This document shows, piece by piece, positions 18,184-27,270 of a stretch of DNA of 64,000 bases. The position numbers and the translations under genes are program-made. The notes beneath the pieces were generated by a model that worked only from the letters and a program-made list of their open reading frames with translations, did not search any database and had not been told where the DNA came from. Source of the DNA: Polynucleobacter sp. HIN7 (GTDB taxonomy: Bacteria; Pseudomonadota; Gammaproteobacteria; Burkholderiales; Burkholderiaceae); assembly GCF_030297595.1 (NCBI RefSeq), contig NZ_AP028138.1, positions 1,240,001 through 1,304,000 on the forward strand, given 5' to 3'. Each line of letters begins with the position of its first letter. The stretch's first letter is position 1.

Positions 18184-19461
18184 ATGGATCGTCGTCACTT
18201 TCTAGGTGTTAGTTCAGCTGCTTCTCTCGGCGTATTAGCCGGTTGCGCAAGCAGTCCTCCTGTCAATATCAGTAAAGCCAATGTGGTCGTGGTTGGGGGT
18301 GGCTATGGTGGAGCAACCGCTGCCAAGTATGTGCGGATGTTCTCAAACAATACCGCCCAAGTTACCTTAATTGAACCCAATCCTGAGTTCATTTCTTGCC
18401 CACTCTCCAATCTCGTGATTGGAGGCCATACCACCATCTCGAATATCTCAACCCCCTATGACAACTTGACGAAGCGTCACGGCATTAAGGTTGTGAAGGA
18501 TATGGTGGCCGCCATTGATCCAAAGCAAAAGACTATTCGTCTTGCCTCCGGCGGCTCAATGAAGTATGACAAGCTAATCCTGTCACCTGGCATTGGTCTC
18601 ATGATGGATACCATCAAAGGCTTAGATAAGGCCAACCAAGAAGGGGTTACGGTTCAGGCATGGAAAGCTGGTGCTGAAACCGTCCTGCTTCGCAAACAAC
18701 TGGAGTCTATGAAAGATGGTGGCGTCTACGCAATCTCCATCCCAATGGCACCCTATCGCTGCCCTCCTGGGCCTTATGAGCGGGCCTGCCAAGTGGCCAG
18801 TTACTTTAAGCAATTTAAGCCCAAGTCCAAGGTATTGATCTTGGATGCGAATGATGATGTGACCTCCAAGGGCGGTCTATTTAAGAAAGCTTGGGCATCG
18901 ATGTATCCCGGCATGATTGAATACCGCCCCAAGCACAACGTGGTTGAGGTTGATAGCAAAACAAGGACTCTCAAATTTGATGTACAAAACGATGTTAAGG
19001 CTGATGTATTGAATGTTCTACCCCTCATGCGTGCAGGTGATATTGCGGTGAAGACCGGCATTGCCAACTCGAATGCCCGTTGGGTCAATGTGAACTACAT
19101 CAACTTTGAATCCACTGCCGCCAAAGATATTCATGTTCTTGGTGATTCGATTCAGATTGCGCCAGCAATGCCTAAATCAGGCCACATGGCGAACTCGCAT
19201 GCGAAGGTTGCAGCAGCAGCTGTGGTTGCTGAGCTCGGCGGCTTTGAGATTAATCAAGCACCTGTACTCACCAACACCTGTTATAGCTTCGTCAATGCAG
19301 ACGAGGTGGTCCACGTTGCTAGCGTCCACCAGTACGATGCTAAAGATAAGACCTTCAAGACTGTTCCTGGGTCTGGTGGCTTATCGTCCGAACCCACCAA
19401 ACTTGAGGGTGTTTATGCCTGGGGTTGGGCTCGTAATATTTGGGCGGATAGCTTGGGTTAA
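18184..19461 (+). CDS. fccB: Flavoprotein subunit of flavocytochrome c sulfide dehydrogenase
   Basis: A 425-aa FAD protein that oxidises sulfide in the periplasm together with FccA. The N-terminus combines a twin-arginine motif (RRHFLG) with a lipobox-like LAGC at 18-21, so Tat export and perhaps lipid anchoring are expected. The FAD-binding motif VVVGGGYGGA starts near residue 34. ISCPLSN contains Cys72, at the position used for covalent flavin attachment in characterised FccB. Further cysteines at 193 and about 371 could form the active-site disulfide. A terminator follows. Confidence 0.88.
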   Translation: MDRRHFLGVSSAASLGVLAGCASSPPVNISKANVVVVGGGYGGATAAKYVRMFSNNTAQVTLIEPNPEFISCPLSNLVIGGHTTISNISTPYDNLTKRHGIKVVKDMVAAIDPKQKTIRLASGGSMKYDKLILSPGIGLMMDTIKGLDKANQEGVTVQAWKAGAETVLLRKQLESMKDGGVYAISIPMAPYRCPPGPYERACQVASYFKQFKPKSKVLILDANDDVTSKGGLFKKAWASMYPGMIEYRPKHNVVEVDSKTRTLKFDVQNDVKADVLNVLPLMRAGDIAVKTGIANSNARWVNVNYINFESTAAKDIHVLGDSIQIAPAMPKSGHMANSHAKVAAAAVVAELGGFEINQAPVLTNTCYSFVNADEVVHVASVHQYDAKDKTFKTVPGSGGLSSEPTKLEGVYAWGWARNIWADSLG

Positions 19462-19481
19462 TAAGTACCCTGCCCCGAGAA

Positions 19482-19508
19482 AAGCCAAGCGCAATGCTTG
19501 GCTTTTTT
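19482..19508 (+). terminator. Terminator after fccB, possibly bidirectional
   Basis: A 9-bp perfect stem (AAGCCAAGC / GCTTGGCTT) with a 5-base loop is followed by a T-run. AAAA also precedes it, so it may also end the photosynthesis transcript arriving from tspO on the minus strand, whose stop lies 2 bases away. Confidence 0.88.
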
Positions 19509-19509
19509 A

Positions 19510-20007
19510 TTAACCCCGACCAAATGGGCCGTTTAATTGAATCGTGGTCCAGTTCAAAAGCATGGCCACCGAGACCCAAGCCAAGTATGGCAATACTAAG
19601 AGGCTAGAGATCGGCGAATACGAACGGGTGGCCAGCACAATCGCTAATACAGAAAGCCATAACCCAACCGCCTCAATCAGAGCCCAGTCCGGTCGTTCCA
19701 TCCGAAAATACAACACGCTCCAGATGAAATTAAATAAGCCATTCACAATAAAGAGAATGACCAACATGCGAATGGTCTCTTGATTAGGAGCTCGGTGATA
19801 GGCCATCACAAAAGCGATGCCCGCAAGAATAAAGATAGTCGACCACATGGGACCAAATACCCAATCGGGTGGTTTCCAGGCGGGCTGCTGAAGACTTTTG
19901 TACCACTCACCGATATCGGTAGCCCAGGCCCCAGCCAATGCGAGCACTAAACCCCAAACAACAGCAAAAATGATCGGCTTATAGTGTGCAAACCACTCCG
20001 CACTCAT
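19510..20007 (-). CDS. tspO: TspO/MBR family tryptophan-rich sensory protein
   Basis: A 165-aa five-helix membrane protein rich in tryptophan. The signature QQPAWKPPDWVFGPMW of the TspO family, with the WxPP segment, is visible near residues 37-52. TspO binds porphyrins and modulates photosynthesis gene expression with oxygen in Rhodobacter. Here it is the last gene of the long bch-puh operon, and its ATG overlaps the bchP stop by four bases. A role in tetrapyrrole traffic or sensing fits the location. Confidence 0.92.
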   Translation of the reverse strand: MSAEWFAHYKPIIFAVVWGLVLALAGAWATDIGEWYKSLQQPAWKPPDWVFGPMWSTIFILAGIAFVMAYHRAPNQETIRMLVILFIVNGLFNFIWSVLYFRMERPDWALIEAVGLWLSVLAIVLATRSYSPISSLLVLPYLAWVSVAMLLNWTTIQLNGPFGRG

Positions 20008-21209
20008 ACCTTAGCCATACCCAATAGGTGGGCCATGTCTTTAAAGAAGATTTTGATGTGGGCCATGGGGTCTTTGCGGACTAATTTCTTATGCATGTAC
20101 GACTCAAAAGTTAGACGTTGAACGTCTTTATCTTCGCACATTTTGACAAAACGCTCACGCCGCTTATCGTTGCCGTACCAAAAACGTTGCATGATCCCAA
20201 GTACCAAAAAGACGGTACCGTGCTCTTTCATGAAACGCTTACGTGCTTGGGCTAGTGCTTTGACATTTCCTGTCACCAATAACTCATGCACCGATTCTGC
20301 GGCTAGGCGGCCACCCACCATGGCGTAATAGATCCCCTCTCCGGAGGCGGGAGCAACGACTCCAGCGGCATCGCCAGCTAAAATCACATCCCGATTGTTA
20401 TCCCATTTTTTAAGTGGCTTCATCGGTAACGGTGCACCTTCATGACGAAGAAGCTCGGTGTTCTCTAAATTGGTCAATTTCTTTAATTGGCCAACGGCAC
20501 CACGCAATGAAAACCCTTTGTCAGCACTGCCGGTCCCAATGCTCATGGTATTGCCATGAGGAAAGATCCAACCATAGAAGTCAGGGGATAGCGTCCCTTG
20601 ATAAAACACGTCGCAACGCGATCCGTCATAACCTTGAGGAGGTGCCTCGGGTACTCGAACAATCTCATGGTAGGCAAACACATAGTCCACATCTTTGGCC
20701 CCAGGGATGGCTTGACGCCCGACTCCTGATTTCGCGCCATCAGCACCAATAATCGCCTTCGCTCGGACTGCGCCGGTCTTCTCTGGCTCAGATCGATTCG
20801 TTGAGTGAATCCGATAGTGAACAATTGCAGTGCCATCGGTATCGCGTGTAATCTTCTCAAAAATACCAGTGCGACGCCTAGCGCCATCATTGGCTGCTCG
20901 GACTCGAAGCCATTCATCGAATTGATCGCGATCGACCATTCCCACAAAGCCACCCTCAATCGGAATATCCACTTGATTATTTTTGGGAGAGATCATGCGG
21001 GCCGAGCGGGCTTTAGCCACCAATAACTCATCGGGAATCTCAAAGTCTTTAATCAGACGGGGTGGGATTGCACCACCACAGGGTTTGATACGCCCTGCAC
21101 GATCGAGTAATAAGACGGTATGCCCCATTTTGGCAAGATCGCCCGCAGCAGTCGCCCCCGCGGGCCCGCCACCAACGACCACTGCATCAAAGGTTTCTAG
21201 GGTACTCAT
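20004..21209 (-). CDS. bchP: Geranylgeranyl reductase (bacteriochlorophyll a)
   Basis: A 401-aa FAD-dependent reductase that saturates the geranylgeranyl tail of bacteriochlorophyll a to phytyl. It starts with the dinucleotide-binding motif AVVVGGGPAGATAAGDLAKMG. Later come PCGGAIPPRLIKDF, typical of BchP/ChlP, and the second flavin motif VILAGDAAGVVAPASGEGI. It sits between the pucC-like transporter gene and tspO with four-base overlaps on both sides. Length is normal. Confidence 0.95.
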   Translation of the reverse strand: MSTLETFDAVVVGGGPAGATAAGDLAKMGHTVLLLDRAGRIKPCGGAIPPRLIKDFEIPDELLVAKARSARMISPKNNQVDIPIEGGFVGMVDRDQFDEWLRVRAANDGARRRTGIFEKITRDTDGTAIVHYRIHSTNRSEPEKTGAVRAKAIIGADGAKSGVGRQAIPGAKDVDYVFAYHEIVRVPEAPPQGYDGSRCDVFYQGTLSPDFYGWIFPHGNTMSIGTGSADKGFSLRGAVGQLKKLTNLENTELLRHEGAPLPMKPLKKWDNNRDVILAGDAAGVVAPASGEGIYYAMVGGRLAAESVHELLVTGNVKALAQARKRFMKEHGTVFLVLGIMQRFWYGNDKRRERFVKMCEDKDVQRLTFESYMHKKLVRKDPMAHIKIFFKDMAHLLGMAKV

Positions 21210-22564
21210 GATGATCCTCCATGGGAAATAAGCTGACGAGGGATTGATGATTCAATCGACTGGGACTTGGTAATTCGTTCAATTGGTCGGATATAAAAGG
21301 ACAAGATGGCAGCAGCCATAAATAAAATGGCTTCAATGAAAAACACACTCGCGTAGGCGGTCACTGGGTCGCCTAATAAATAACGCGCAAGATCACTCGC
21401 TCCAGTTCCTAAAATACCACCCAGACCAAAGGCAATCGCTTGCGCTGCGCCCCAAACTCCCATTCGCACACCTTCGCGACGCTCCTTGCCCATGCCAGCA
21501 AATTGCATCATGGAGCCAATCGCAGCGATTGAAAACGCACCGTTGGATACGCCCAATATAAATACCGTGCTAAAGAATGGCCAACCTGGGCCCACTAATC
21601 CAGACATCACCAAACTCAACATGGCGAGTGACGAGGCGATACAACCGCCTACCGTCCACATCCGCAAGGACGATAAGTTGGGATTCTTACTTCTACTCGT
21701 AACAAATCCACACAAAAGCATCCCGCAAAGCACGCCTGCATGCTGAAGGCCTGATAGGCTTGTCGTTTCTCCAGGCGTTAAACCAAACGCAGTACCTGCA
21801 AATGGCTCTAAGATCAAATCTTGTGAGCTATATGCCAACATCGAAATGAAGACGAATACGGTAAAGCGGCGCACCCGGGACTCTTGCCACACTTCGGCTA
21901 AGGCCTCTTTAAAGCGCAGCTTGGGTTCATTGGCGTTTTGTGCCGCTTGCGCCAATGATTTAGGCTCAAGCCCATGCAGCGCAATGAAGCTGATGACTAA
22001 GGCCAAACACGACACCCCAAGCGACACCATGATGAGGCGTTCAAAAGAAAATGGGTCGAGCAGTTTTCCGCTAATTCCTGCGGTCATGGCAAAGCCAAAG
22101 ATCATCATCAGCCAAACACAACTTGCGGCCGCGGCTTTACGTTTCTCATCCACGCGTTTTGCCAGGAGTACCAGTAAGGCAGTACCGCTTGCACTCACTC
22201 CCAAGCCAATCATCATGAAGGCAATAAAAGCAAGACCAATGCCCCAACTGACATCACGACTCATGAGAGCGACAGCACTTGCTGCTAACACACCCCCACT
22301 CGCCAGAACTAACATCCCACCCTGAATCCAGGGCGTTGAACGACCGCTGCGATCCGACCCAAAACCCATACGGGGTCGGATAAATTGCACCAGATAGTGC
22401 ATCGCCACTAGCAATCCAGGTAATAAAGCAGGAAGCGCGAGTTCAATGACCATCACTCGGTTCAAAACCGATGTGGTTAATACCACCACCGCACCCAAGG
22501 AGGCTTGCACCAGACCTAAGCGAGCGATTCCAAACCAATTGAGGGTGGTCGTATGTGACGTCAT
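21206..22564 (-). CDS. BCD-family (PucC/Bch2-like) transporter
   Basis: A 452-aa twelve-helix membrane protein of the BCD (bacteriochlorophyll delivery) branch of the major facilitator superfamily. Conserved family pieces are LNRVMVIELALPALLPGLLV, LVQFIRPRMGFGSDRSGRSTPWI and DLILEPFAGTAFGLTPGETT. Such proteins are thought to deliver or move bacteriochlorophyll during antenna assembly. The place between bchG and bchP is the usual one for Bch2/Orf428. It is a paralogue of the LhaA-like gene at 27271-28713. Confidence 0.9.
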   Translation of the reverse strand: MTSHTTTLNWFGIARLGLVQASLGAVVVLTTSVLNRVMVIELALPALLPGLLVAMHYLVQFIRPRMGFGSDRSGRSTPWIQGGMLVLASGGVLAASAVALMSRDVSWGIGLAFIAFMMIGLGVSASGTALLVLLAKRVDEKRKAAAASCVWLMMIFGFAMTAGISGKLLDPFSFERLIMVSLGVSCLALVISFIALHGLEPKSLAQAAQNANEPKLRFKEALAEVWQESRVRRFTVFVFISMLAYSSQDLILEPFAGTAFGLTPGETTSLSGLQHAGVLCGMLLCGFVTSRSKNPNLSSLRMWTVGGCIASSLAMLSLVMSGLVGPGWPFFSTVFILGVSNGAFSIAAIGSMMQFAGMGKERREGVRMGVWGAAQAIAFGLGGILGTGASDLARYLLGDPVTAYASVFFIEAILFMAAAILSFYIRPIERITKSQSIESSIPRQLISHGGSS

Positions 22565-22565
22565 C

Positions 22566-23474
22566 TTATCGACCTACTGCAAAGGCACTGACCATCATGC
22601 CGCTCACAAATAATGGGACACCAAAACCGCTTAGGAATAAAGCGCGCTTTACGGGGTCCTCCAAGAAATACTTCATCATGAGCAATTGCGCAATGATTAA
22701 GACCAGGATCGCCAATGCATGAAATGAACTGCCATGCCAATACAAGAATCCAACCACTAGATATTGCGGGATGATCATCATCAAGCAGGCATTCCAAGCC
22801 GCTCCGTTGATACCCAATTGCACTGGTAATGAACGCACACCCATTTGGCGATCACCCTCAATCGACTTAAAGTCATTTAAGGTCATGATGCCGTGTGCGC
22901 CAATGCTATAAAGCAAGGCTAAGATGATCGATGCGGTTGAGGGAAACACGTCCCCCAACATCACCGCGGAACCGGTGAACCATGCAAGACCTTCATACGA
23001 TAAGCCGCAAGCTGCATTGCCCCACCAACCATTTTGTTTGAGGCGTAACGGTGGCGCACTATAAGCCCAAGCTAAGAATAGGCCAATTAAGGTAGCAACA
23101 AATGCCCAAGGACTTATCCACCAACCCACTAGAAGCGATAATCCAGTCCAAAGAATGGCAATGTACAGACCCCAACGTCCAGGCATACGTCCCGATGGAA
23201 TCGGACGATTGGGCTCATTAATCGCATCCACATGTCGATCAAACCAGTCATTGATCGCCTGACTAGTGGCACACACCATCGGACCAGCTAGCAATACACC
23301 AGCGAGTAATATCTGCCAACGCTCGGTGATGGCGACACCAGTTGCAATCACTCCGCAGGCAAATGCCCACATGGGTGGAAACCACGTAATGGGCTTGAGC
23401 AACTCCAGAATTGCAAATGGAGTTGGCCAAGACCGTTGCGAAGTTTGGTTTAAGACCGAAGTCCCCATTTCCAT
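22566..23474 (-). CDS. bchG: Bacteriochlorophyll synthase
   Basis: A 302-aa membrane prenyltransferase of the UbiA superfamily that esterifies bacteriochlorophyllide a with geranylgeranyl or phytyl diphosphate. The Asp-rich motif lies in QAINDWFDRHVDAINEPNRP (NDxxDxxxD), and the second in LNDFKSIEGDRQMGVRSLPV. Seven to nine helices are visible. Its start overlaps the end of puhE by about 25 bases; an internal ATG at 23468 is an alternative. It lies in the bch-puh operon between puhE and the pucC-like gene. Confidence 0.95.
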   Translation of the reverse strand: MEMGTSVLNQTSQRSWPTPFAILELLKPITWFPPMWAFACGVIATGVAITERWQILLAGVLLAGPMVCATSQAINDWFDRHVDAINEPNRPIPSGRMPGRWGLYIAILWTGLSLLVGWWISPWAFVATLIGLFLAWAYSAPPLRLKQNGWWGNAACGLSYEGLAWFTGSAVMLGDVFPSTASIILALLYSIGAHGIMTLNDFKSIEGDRQMGVRSLPVQLGINGAAWNACLMMIIPQYLVVGFLYWHGSSFHALAILVLIIAQLLMMKYFLEDPVKRALFLSGFGVPLFVSGMMVSAFAVGR

Positions 23475-24211
23475 AATCCGTCAGTTGAAAATGGTAGGAC
23501 CATCATGATGTGCTCCAAGATGGCAAGCGAGAGTAAGGTCGCCAAAATGGTCGAGGACGCAATTTGATATGCATTGGCATTAATGGCAAACGCATGCTGC
23601 CAAAGTGGTAAGGCCACTAAACCTGCCAAGAGAATTGAAATCGGTAATAAGGGGTTCATAGACCGCTTGGTAAAGTAGCTATGCATGTATTGCAGATGCA
23701 CAGGCAAGAACTTCTCATTTAGATTCAATACCCCTAAAAACACATTGAGCTTGGCGCTTTGCCGCATCGCCCAGAGGATGAGAAAGGTCCATAAACCGAC
23801 TAAATTACTGCCACCCCATGTAGCGACCGCAACAGCAATTCCGAGAATGATGAGAGCCAACTCATGATGCGAGATGGTCTGAAACGCATAAATCGCTTTG
23901 CGTACACCCCTGCAATCGGGCGGGCATGGGCTTCGGCGCGAGCCAGTCACATACCCTAATAAGAATCCAATCTCTTGCCAAGCCCAAACCAATAAAGCGC
24001 ACGTAAACCCGCAATACGCTCCAGCCACTGTATTGAGATTAGCACTGGTCTTTAGGCCCACTAAAGCAAACAGCAAAACCATGCCGCTCATCCAAAAGGT
24101 CGCCTGATGGGTTGAACGCGGACGTTGATTGAGTAACAAAATGATTCCGGTGCCAAACCACCATAAGAAGATGGTGTAGAGCATTGGAAAAAGAAAGCTA
24201 CTCAGACTCAT
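23450..24211 (-). CDS. puhE: Photosynthetic complex assembly protein PuhE
   Basis: A 253-aa membrane protein with seven or so helices. It matches the 'putative photosynthetic complex assembly protein 2' family by order and by segments such as the HHELALIILGIAVAVATWGG stretch and SAKLNVFLGVLNLNEKFLP. It is found next to acsF and the puhBC genes in other purple bacteria. PuhE is thought to modulate bacteriochlorophyll supply or reaction-centre assembly, but its biochemistry is unknown. It begins 6 bases after the acsF stop codon. Confidence 0.88.
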   Translation of the reverse strand: MSLSSFLFPMLYTIFLWWFGTGIILLLNQRPRSTHQATFWMSGMVLLFALVGLKTSANLNTVAGAYCGFTCALLVWAWQEIGFLLGYVTGSRRSPCPPDCRGVRKAIYAFQTISHHELALIILGIAVAVATWGGSNLVGLWTFLILWAMRQSAKLNVFLGVLNLNEKFLPVHLQYMHSYFTKRSMNPLLPISILLAGLVALPLWQHAFAINANAYQIASSTILATLLSLAILEHIMMVLPFSTDGLWKWGLRS

Positions 24212-24217
24212 CGTTCG

Positions 24218-25306
24218 TTACCAACTAGGGACCAAGCGGACATTACGGGGTAGCTCATGGTTGTGTACGGGTAAGAAATAGGCGCGGGCAAAGACTAGAC
24301 CAGCACGCACCCCTAAGAGCGGCACCATCACTTTTGCTATGAAACCTCCGCGGGCTTTATACACATCCATTTTTTGGAATAAGGCCAGCATGCGGTTCAT
24401 GCACTCATAAAAACGGGGGTCATCTAAGTTCAGGGAGATGGGGAATACTTGTTTGGTAATCTCATTGGTAATTCGCAAGACCTTTTTGTCATAGTCAGTG
24501 GGTGAAATTTGCATCGCTTTATACAACTGTGGTCGTGAATGATCACGGACATACATCGTGCTGTAGACCGCTAAGCAGAAGAACCGAATCCAATACTTAT
24601 TGAGCCCCGTTAATAAGTGGGGGTTGGCGCGCATAATTAATGCAAACGCTTCGCCATGGCGAAACTCGTCGTTACACCATCTCTCAAACCACAAGAAGAT
24701 CGGATGAAAACGGAGTTCTGGTTTTTTCTCAAGCTCTCGAAAGATCGTAATGTACCTGGCATACCCAATCTTCTCTGAAAGGTAGGTCGCATAGTAAATA
24801 AATTTGGGCTTGAAATACGTGTATTTTTTAGCCTTCGCTAAGAAACCAAGATCAATTCCGATATCAAAATCTTTTAACCACTGATTAATAAAGCCAGCAT
24901 GGCGCGACTCATCTCGCGCCATATAGCCATAGAGCAATTTCATATCCTCATTCTTGACCTTACGCTTGATCTCGGCATACAAAATGCATCCTGAGAACTC
25001 CGAGGTAATCGAGCTAATCAAGAAATCAACAAACTCGTCATAGAGCTCCGGATCCACATTGGAATAGTTCTTGCTCATATCAGCAGGCCGCTGAAAGTGA
25101 TCAGAATTAATATCGGCTGCAAACTCAGCCATTAGAACATTCCACTCCGAGCGCAATGCATCAATATTAGTCCGATCCACTTCGGCAAAGTCGGTGGTGT
25201 AAAAACGCGGACTCAACATGGCATCTTGCAATGCCTTCTTCGTTGAATCATTAATTTGCGGGGTCGCCGGAATCTGGTCTCGTAATAGGCTTTCTGCGGA
25301 TTCCAT
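24218..25306 (-). CDS. acsF: Mg-protoporphyrin IX monomethyl ester oxidative cyclase
   Basis: A 362-aa diiron enzyme that forms the isocyclic fifth ring of chlorophylls using O2. Two ExxH motifs supply iron ligands: DESRH (Glu133, His136) and DEFRH (Glu214, His217); further glutamates lie in SEFSGCILYAEIK. No anaerobic cyclase gene (bchE) occurs in the window, so ring closure here depends on oxygen, as expected of an aerobic anoxygenic phototroph. The gene lies between puhC and puhE. Confidence 0.96.
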   Translation of the reverse strand: MESAESLLRDQIPATPQINDSTKKALQDAMLSPRFYTTDFAEVDRTNIDALRSEWNVLMAEFAADINSDHFQRPADMSKNYSNVDPELYDEFVDFLISSITSEFSGCILYAEIKRKVKNEDMKLLYGYMARDESRHAGFINQWLKDFDIGIDLGFLAKAKKYTYFKPKFIYYATYLSEKIGYARYITIFRELEKKPELRFHPIFLWFERWCNDEFRHGEAFALIMRANPHLLTGLNKYWIRFFCLAVYSTMYVRDHSRPQLYKAMQISPTDYDKKVLRITNEITKQVFPISLNLDDPRFYECMNRMLALFQKMDVYKARGGFIAKVMVPLLGVRAGLVFARAYFLPVHNHELPRNVRLVPSW

Positions 25307-25320
25307 CTAGTTCTCCAATA

Positions 25321-25776
25321 TCAACGTTGTTGGGTTTGATTTGCATCCGTCCGAAGAAGGCGTGCAAAATGCTGTGAATTAATAACCCCAAAAGATTCCA
25401 AATCAATCATGCGTCCGGTGCTGGGGTCGGCAAGGGTTAAGCGCCCATCTTGACGGGCAATTAACTCAAAAGGTGGCTCGCTTCCGATCTCGCGACGCTT
25501 GCGCTCTTGCGCCAAGGTCCGTAATGCTCCGCGCACAAAGCCAGCCTCCCCAATAATCACATCAACTTGCTGCTTCGATTGATAGTCGACTACCGCAATT
25601 GAGCCATCGGGACGATCTTCAAATCGGAGTTGCTTAATCATTTTTGCTGGCGCATCGGGATAGCGCGCGATCTGTTGAGACTGCGTAATCACCCAAGCAA
25701 TGAACGCGGCAAACACTCCGAGTGCGAGCATCAGAACCGTTGTTTTGCTGAGAAGGGGTGACGATGAGCGGCTCAT
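25321..25776 (-). CDS. puhC: Photosynthetic complex assembly protein PuhC
   Basis: A 151-aa protein with one N-terminal membrane helix (about residues 13-28) and a periplasmic domain. Its position directly after puhB, with a four-base overlap, and the domain sequence (LRFEDRPDGSIAVVDYQS, EPPFELIARQDGRLTLADP) fit PuhC. PuhC helps assemble the reaction centre-LH1 core in Rhodobacter. The start ATG overlaps the puhB stop. Sequence conservation in this family is low outside these segments. Confidence 0.88.
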   Translation of the reverse strand: MSRSSSPLLSKTTVLMLALGVFAAFIAWVITQSQQIARYPDAPAKMIKQLRFEDRPDGSIAVVDYQSKQQVDVIIGEAGFVRGALRTLAQERKRREIGSEPPFELIARQDGRLTLADPSTGRMIDLESFGVINSQHFARLLRTDANQTQQR

Positions 25777-26468
25777 GGACGCGATTGGGATACCTTTGCG
25801 ATCGCCATTCCCTGTCCATAAGAACTTGCGGACGACTCGGGCTGATTGATGGGTTGGGGGCGCAACTCAACTTGATTCATGGTTGCCCAGGTATCTGCAA
25901 ATAACTTAGCTACCTTGGCACCGTCCGGTACGCATCGCATCATGGGCTCGGGATGCGCCAACTTCCAAGCGCGGGCATGGGGCCATAAATGCAAGAATGG
26001 GATTTTGTCATCCGCATTGAGTTTGATGGGAATATCCGCACTACCATCTGGATAAATGTGGACACCTGCTTGAGCCAAACGCTTGAGGGGTAAGTTAAAT
26101 GTAATCGTCAGCACAATCCCAATGCGCATCACTAGACGTCGATTAGTTAAGGTATACATCGTTGCATTCACCGACCAATAGGTGAGCAAGGCCAACAAGG
26201 TCAATGCGCACAGAGACAGTCCCAGAGCCCAGGCAAAGCCAGGCCATTCCTCAGCCCATCCGCCCGTAGAGCGACTAATCGCAATAATCTTGAGAACCAC
26301 CATGGCAGAAAAGTAAAGTGCAAACCATTGCAAATGTGCCGCATGAAGTGCAAATGATTTGAGGTCTGGCTTTCCTTGCCAAAGAATACGCTCATCTTGA
26401 GGCAATGGCTCGGGCAATCCGGGCTGTGCCTCGAACTCATGCTCTGGGGATTGGTAGATGGTGCTCAT
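25773..26468 (-). CDS. puhB: Photosynthetic complex assembly protein PuhB
   Basis: A 231-aa protein with a PH-like domain and two or three membrane helices in its first half. Recognisable pieces are LPQDERILWQGKPDLKSFALHAAHLQWFA and the TLTNRRLVMRIGIVL segment found in bacterial PH-domain proteins. PuhB is needed for reaction-centre assembly in Rhodobacter capsulatus. It follows puhA by five bases and overlaps puhC. Confidence 0.92.
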   Translation of the reverse strand: MSTIYQSPEHEFEAQPGLPEPLPQDERILWQGKPDLKSFALHAAHLQWFALYFSAMVVLKIIAISRSTGGWAEEWPGFAWALGLSLCALTLLALLTYWSVNATMYTLTNRRLVMRIGIVLTITFNLPLKRLAQAGVHIYPDGSADIPIKLNADDKIPFLHLWPHARAWKLAHPEPMMRCVPDGAKVAKLFADTWATMNQVELRPQPINQPESSASSYGQGMAIAKVSQSRP

Positions 26469-26473
26469 TCCAA

Positions 26474-27244
26474 TTACACCAGTGGCTCACTGCGCTCAGG
26501 AGTGGCGTACAAGGTACCTGCCCCAAAGTACGCCATAATTTTTTCCTCTTCGAGCAAGGTGATTTGCTCCATGCTCTTGGTCGCGGGTACTTTAGCAAAG
26601 TGCTTACCCAAGACTGCTTTCACAGATACCTGATTGCGACCGACCCGAGCAAAGTTCATGGGCAATAGCACACGACGTGCACCTGCTTCAGGGGTGGTCT
26701 CAAGCTCCAGATACCGAATCATCATCTCGAGGCGATCAACCCAAATCTCTTTAATGGTGCCACCACGTACGCCATCGGCACCCACTACATTGAGACCACG
26801 CGGATCAATGTCTTGTCTGGCTACACTGAAGTCACCCAACAAGCGCATTGGGACAATGCGCGGGCCGCCTTCTGGCATGTGATCGGGCACATCAGCGCGA
26901 TTGGCATATGCGCCTGGGCCAATACCATCGAGCATTGGGTTGCCGGTTGGCTCAATCGGTGCGCCATTCATCCCGTTTGCTGGTCTAGCAGCCAAACGTT
27001 CTAAGGGCTCATCTCGTGGCACCGTGACATCGCCACCAAATTGGGTCTTAAAGGTTTTTGGCTTAGGCATCGCTGCAATGCCTTCGGCACGACGCACCTT
27101 GCCGGCTTGATCGTACTCAAGCGGAAATCCCTCACGCTTACTCTCAATGGTGAGGTAATAAATGAGGATGGCGAAGAAAACCCAAAATGCATACAGGGCT
27201 AATTGCGCGACATCCACGTATTGTGTAATTGCTCCAGTTCCCAT
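26474..27244 (-). CDS. puhA: Photosynthetic reaction centre H subunit
   Basis: A 256-aa protein with a single membrane helix near the N-terminus (about residues 13-31) and a cytoplasmic beta-rich domain. Typical pieces are GTGAITQYVDVAQLALYAFW, YYLTIESKREGFPLEYD and LRLLGDFSVAR-type strands ending in the LLEEEKIMAYFGAGTLYA tail. Subunit H caps the L/M pair and shapes proton delivery to quinone B. It lies in the conserved order bchM-lhaA-puhA-puhB-puhC. Confidence 0.96.
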   Translation of the reverse strand: MGTGAITQYVDVAQLALYAFWVFFAILIYYLTIESKREGFPLEYDQAGKVRRAEGIAAMPKPKTFKTQFGGDVTVPRDEPLERLAARPANGMNGAPIEPTGNPMLDGIGPGAYANRADVPDHMPEGGPRIVPMRLLGDFSVARQDIDPRGLNVVGADGVRGGTIKEIWVDRLEMMIRYLELETTPEAGARRVLLPMNFARVGRNQVSVKAVLGKHFAKVPATKSMEQITLLEEEKIMAYFGAGTLYATPERSEPLV

Positions 27245-27270
27245 AACGTACTCCCCTCTTTAACAATGAA

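Noticed and set aside
21846..22325. 159-aa ORF antisense to the pucC-like gene
   Set aside because: Low-complexity Ala/Thr/Lys composition from reading helices backwards; no independent support.
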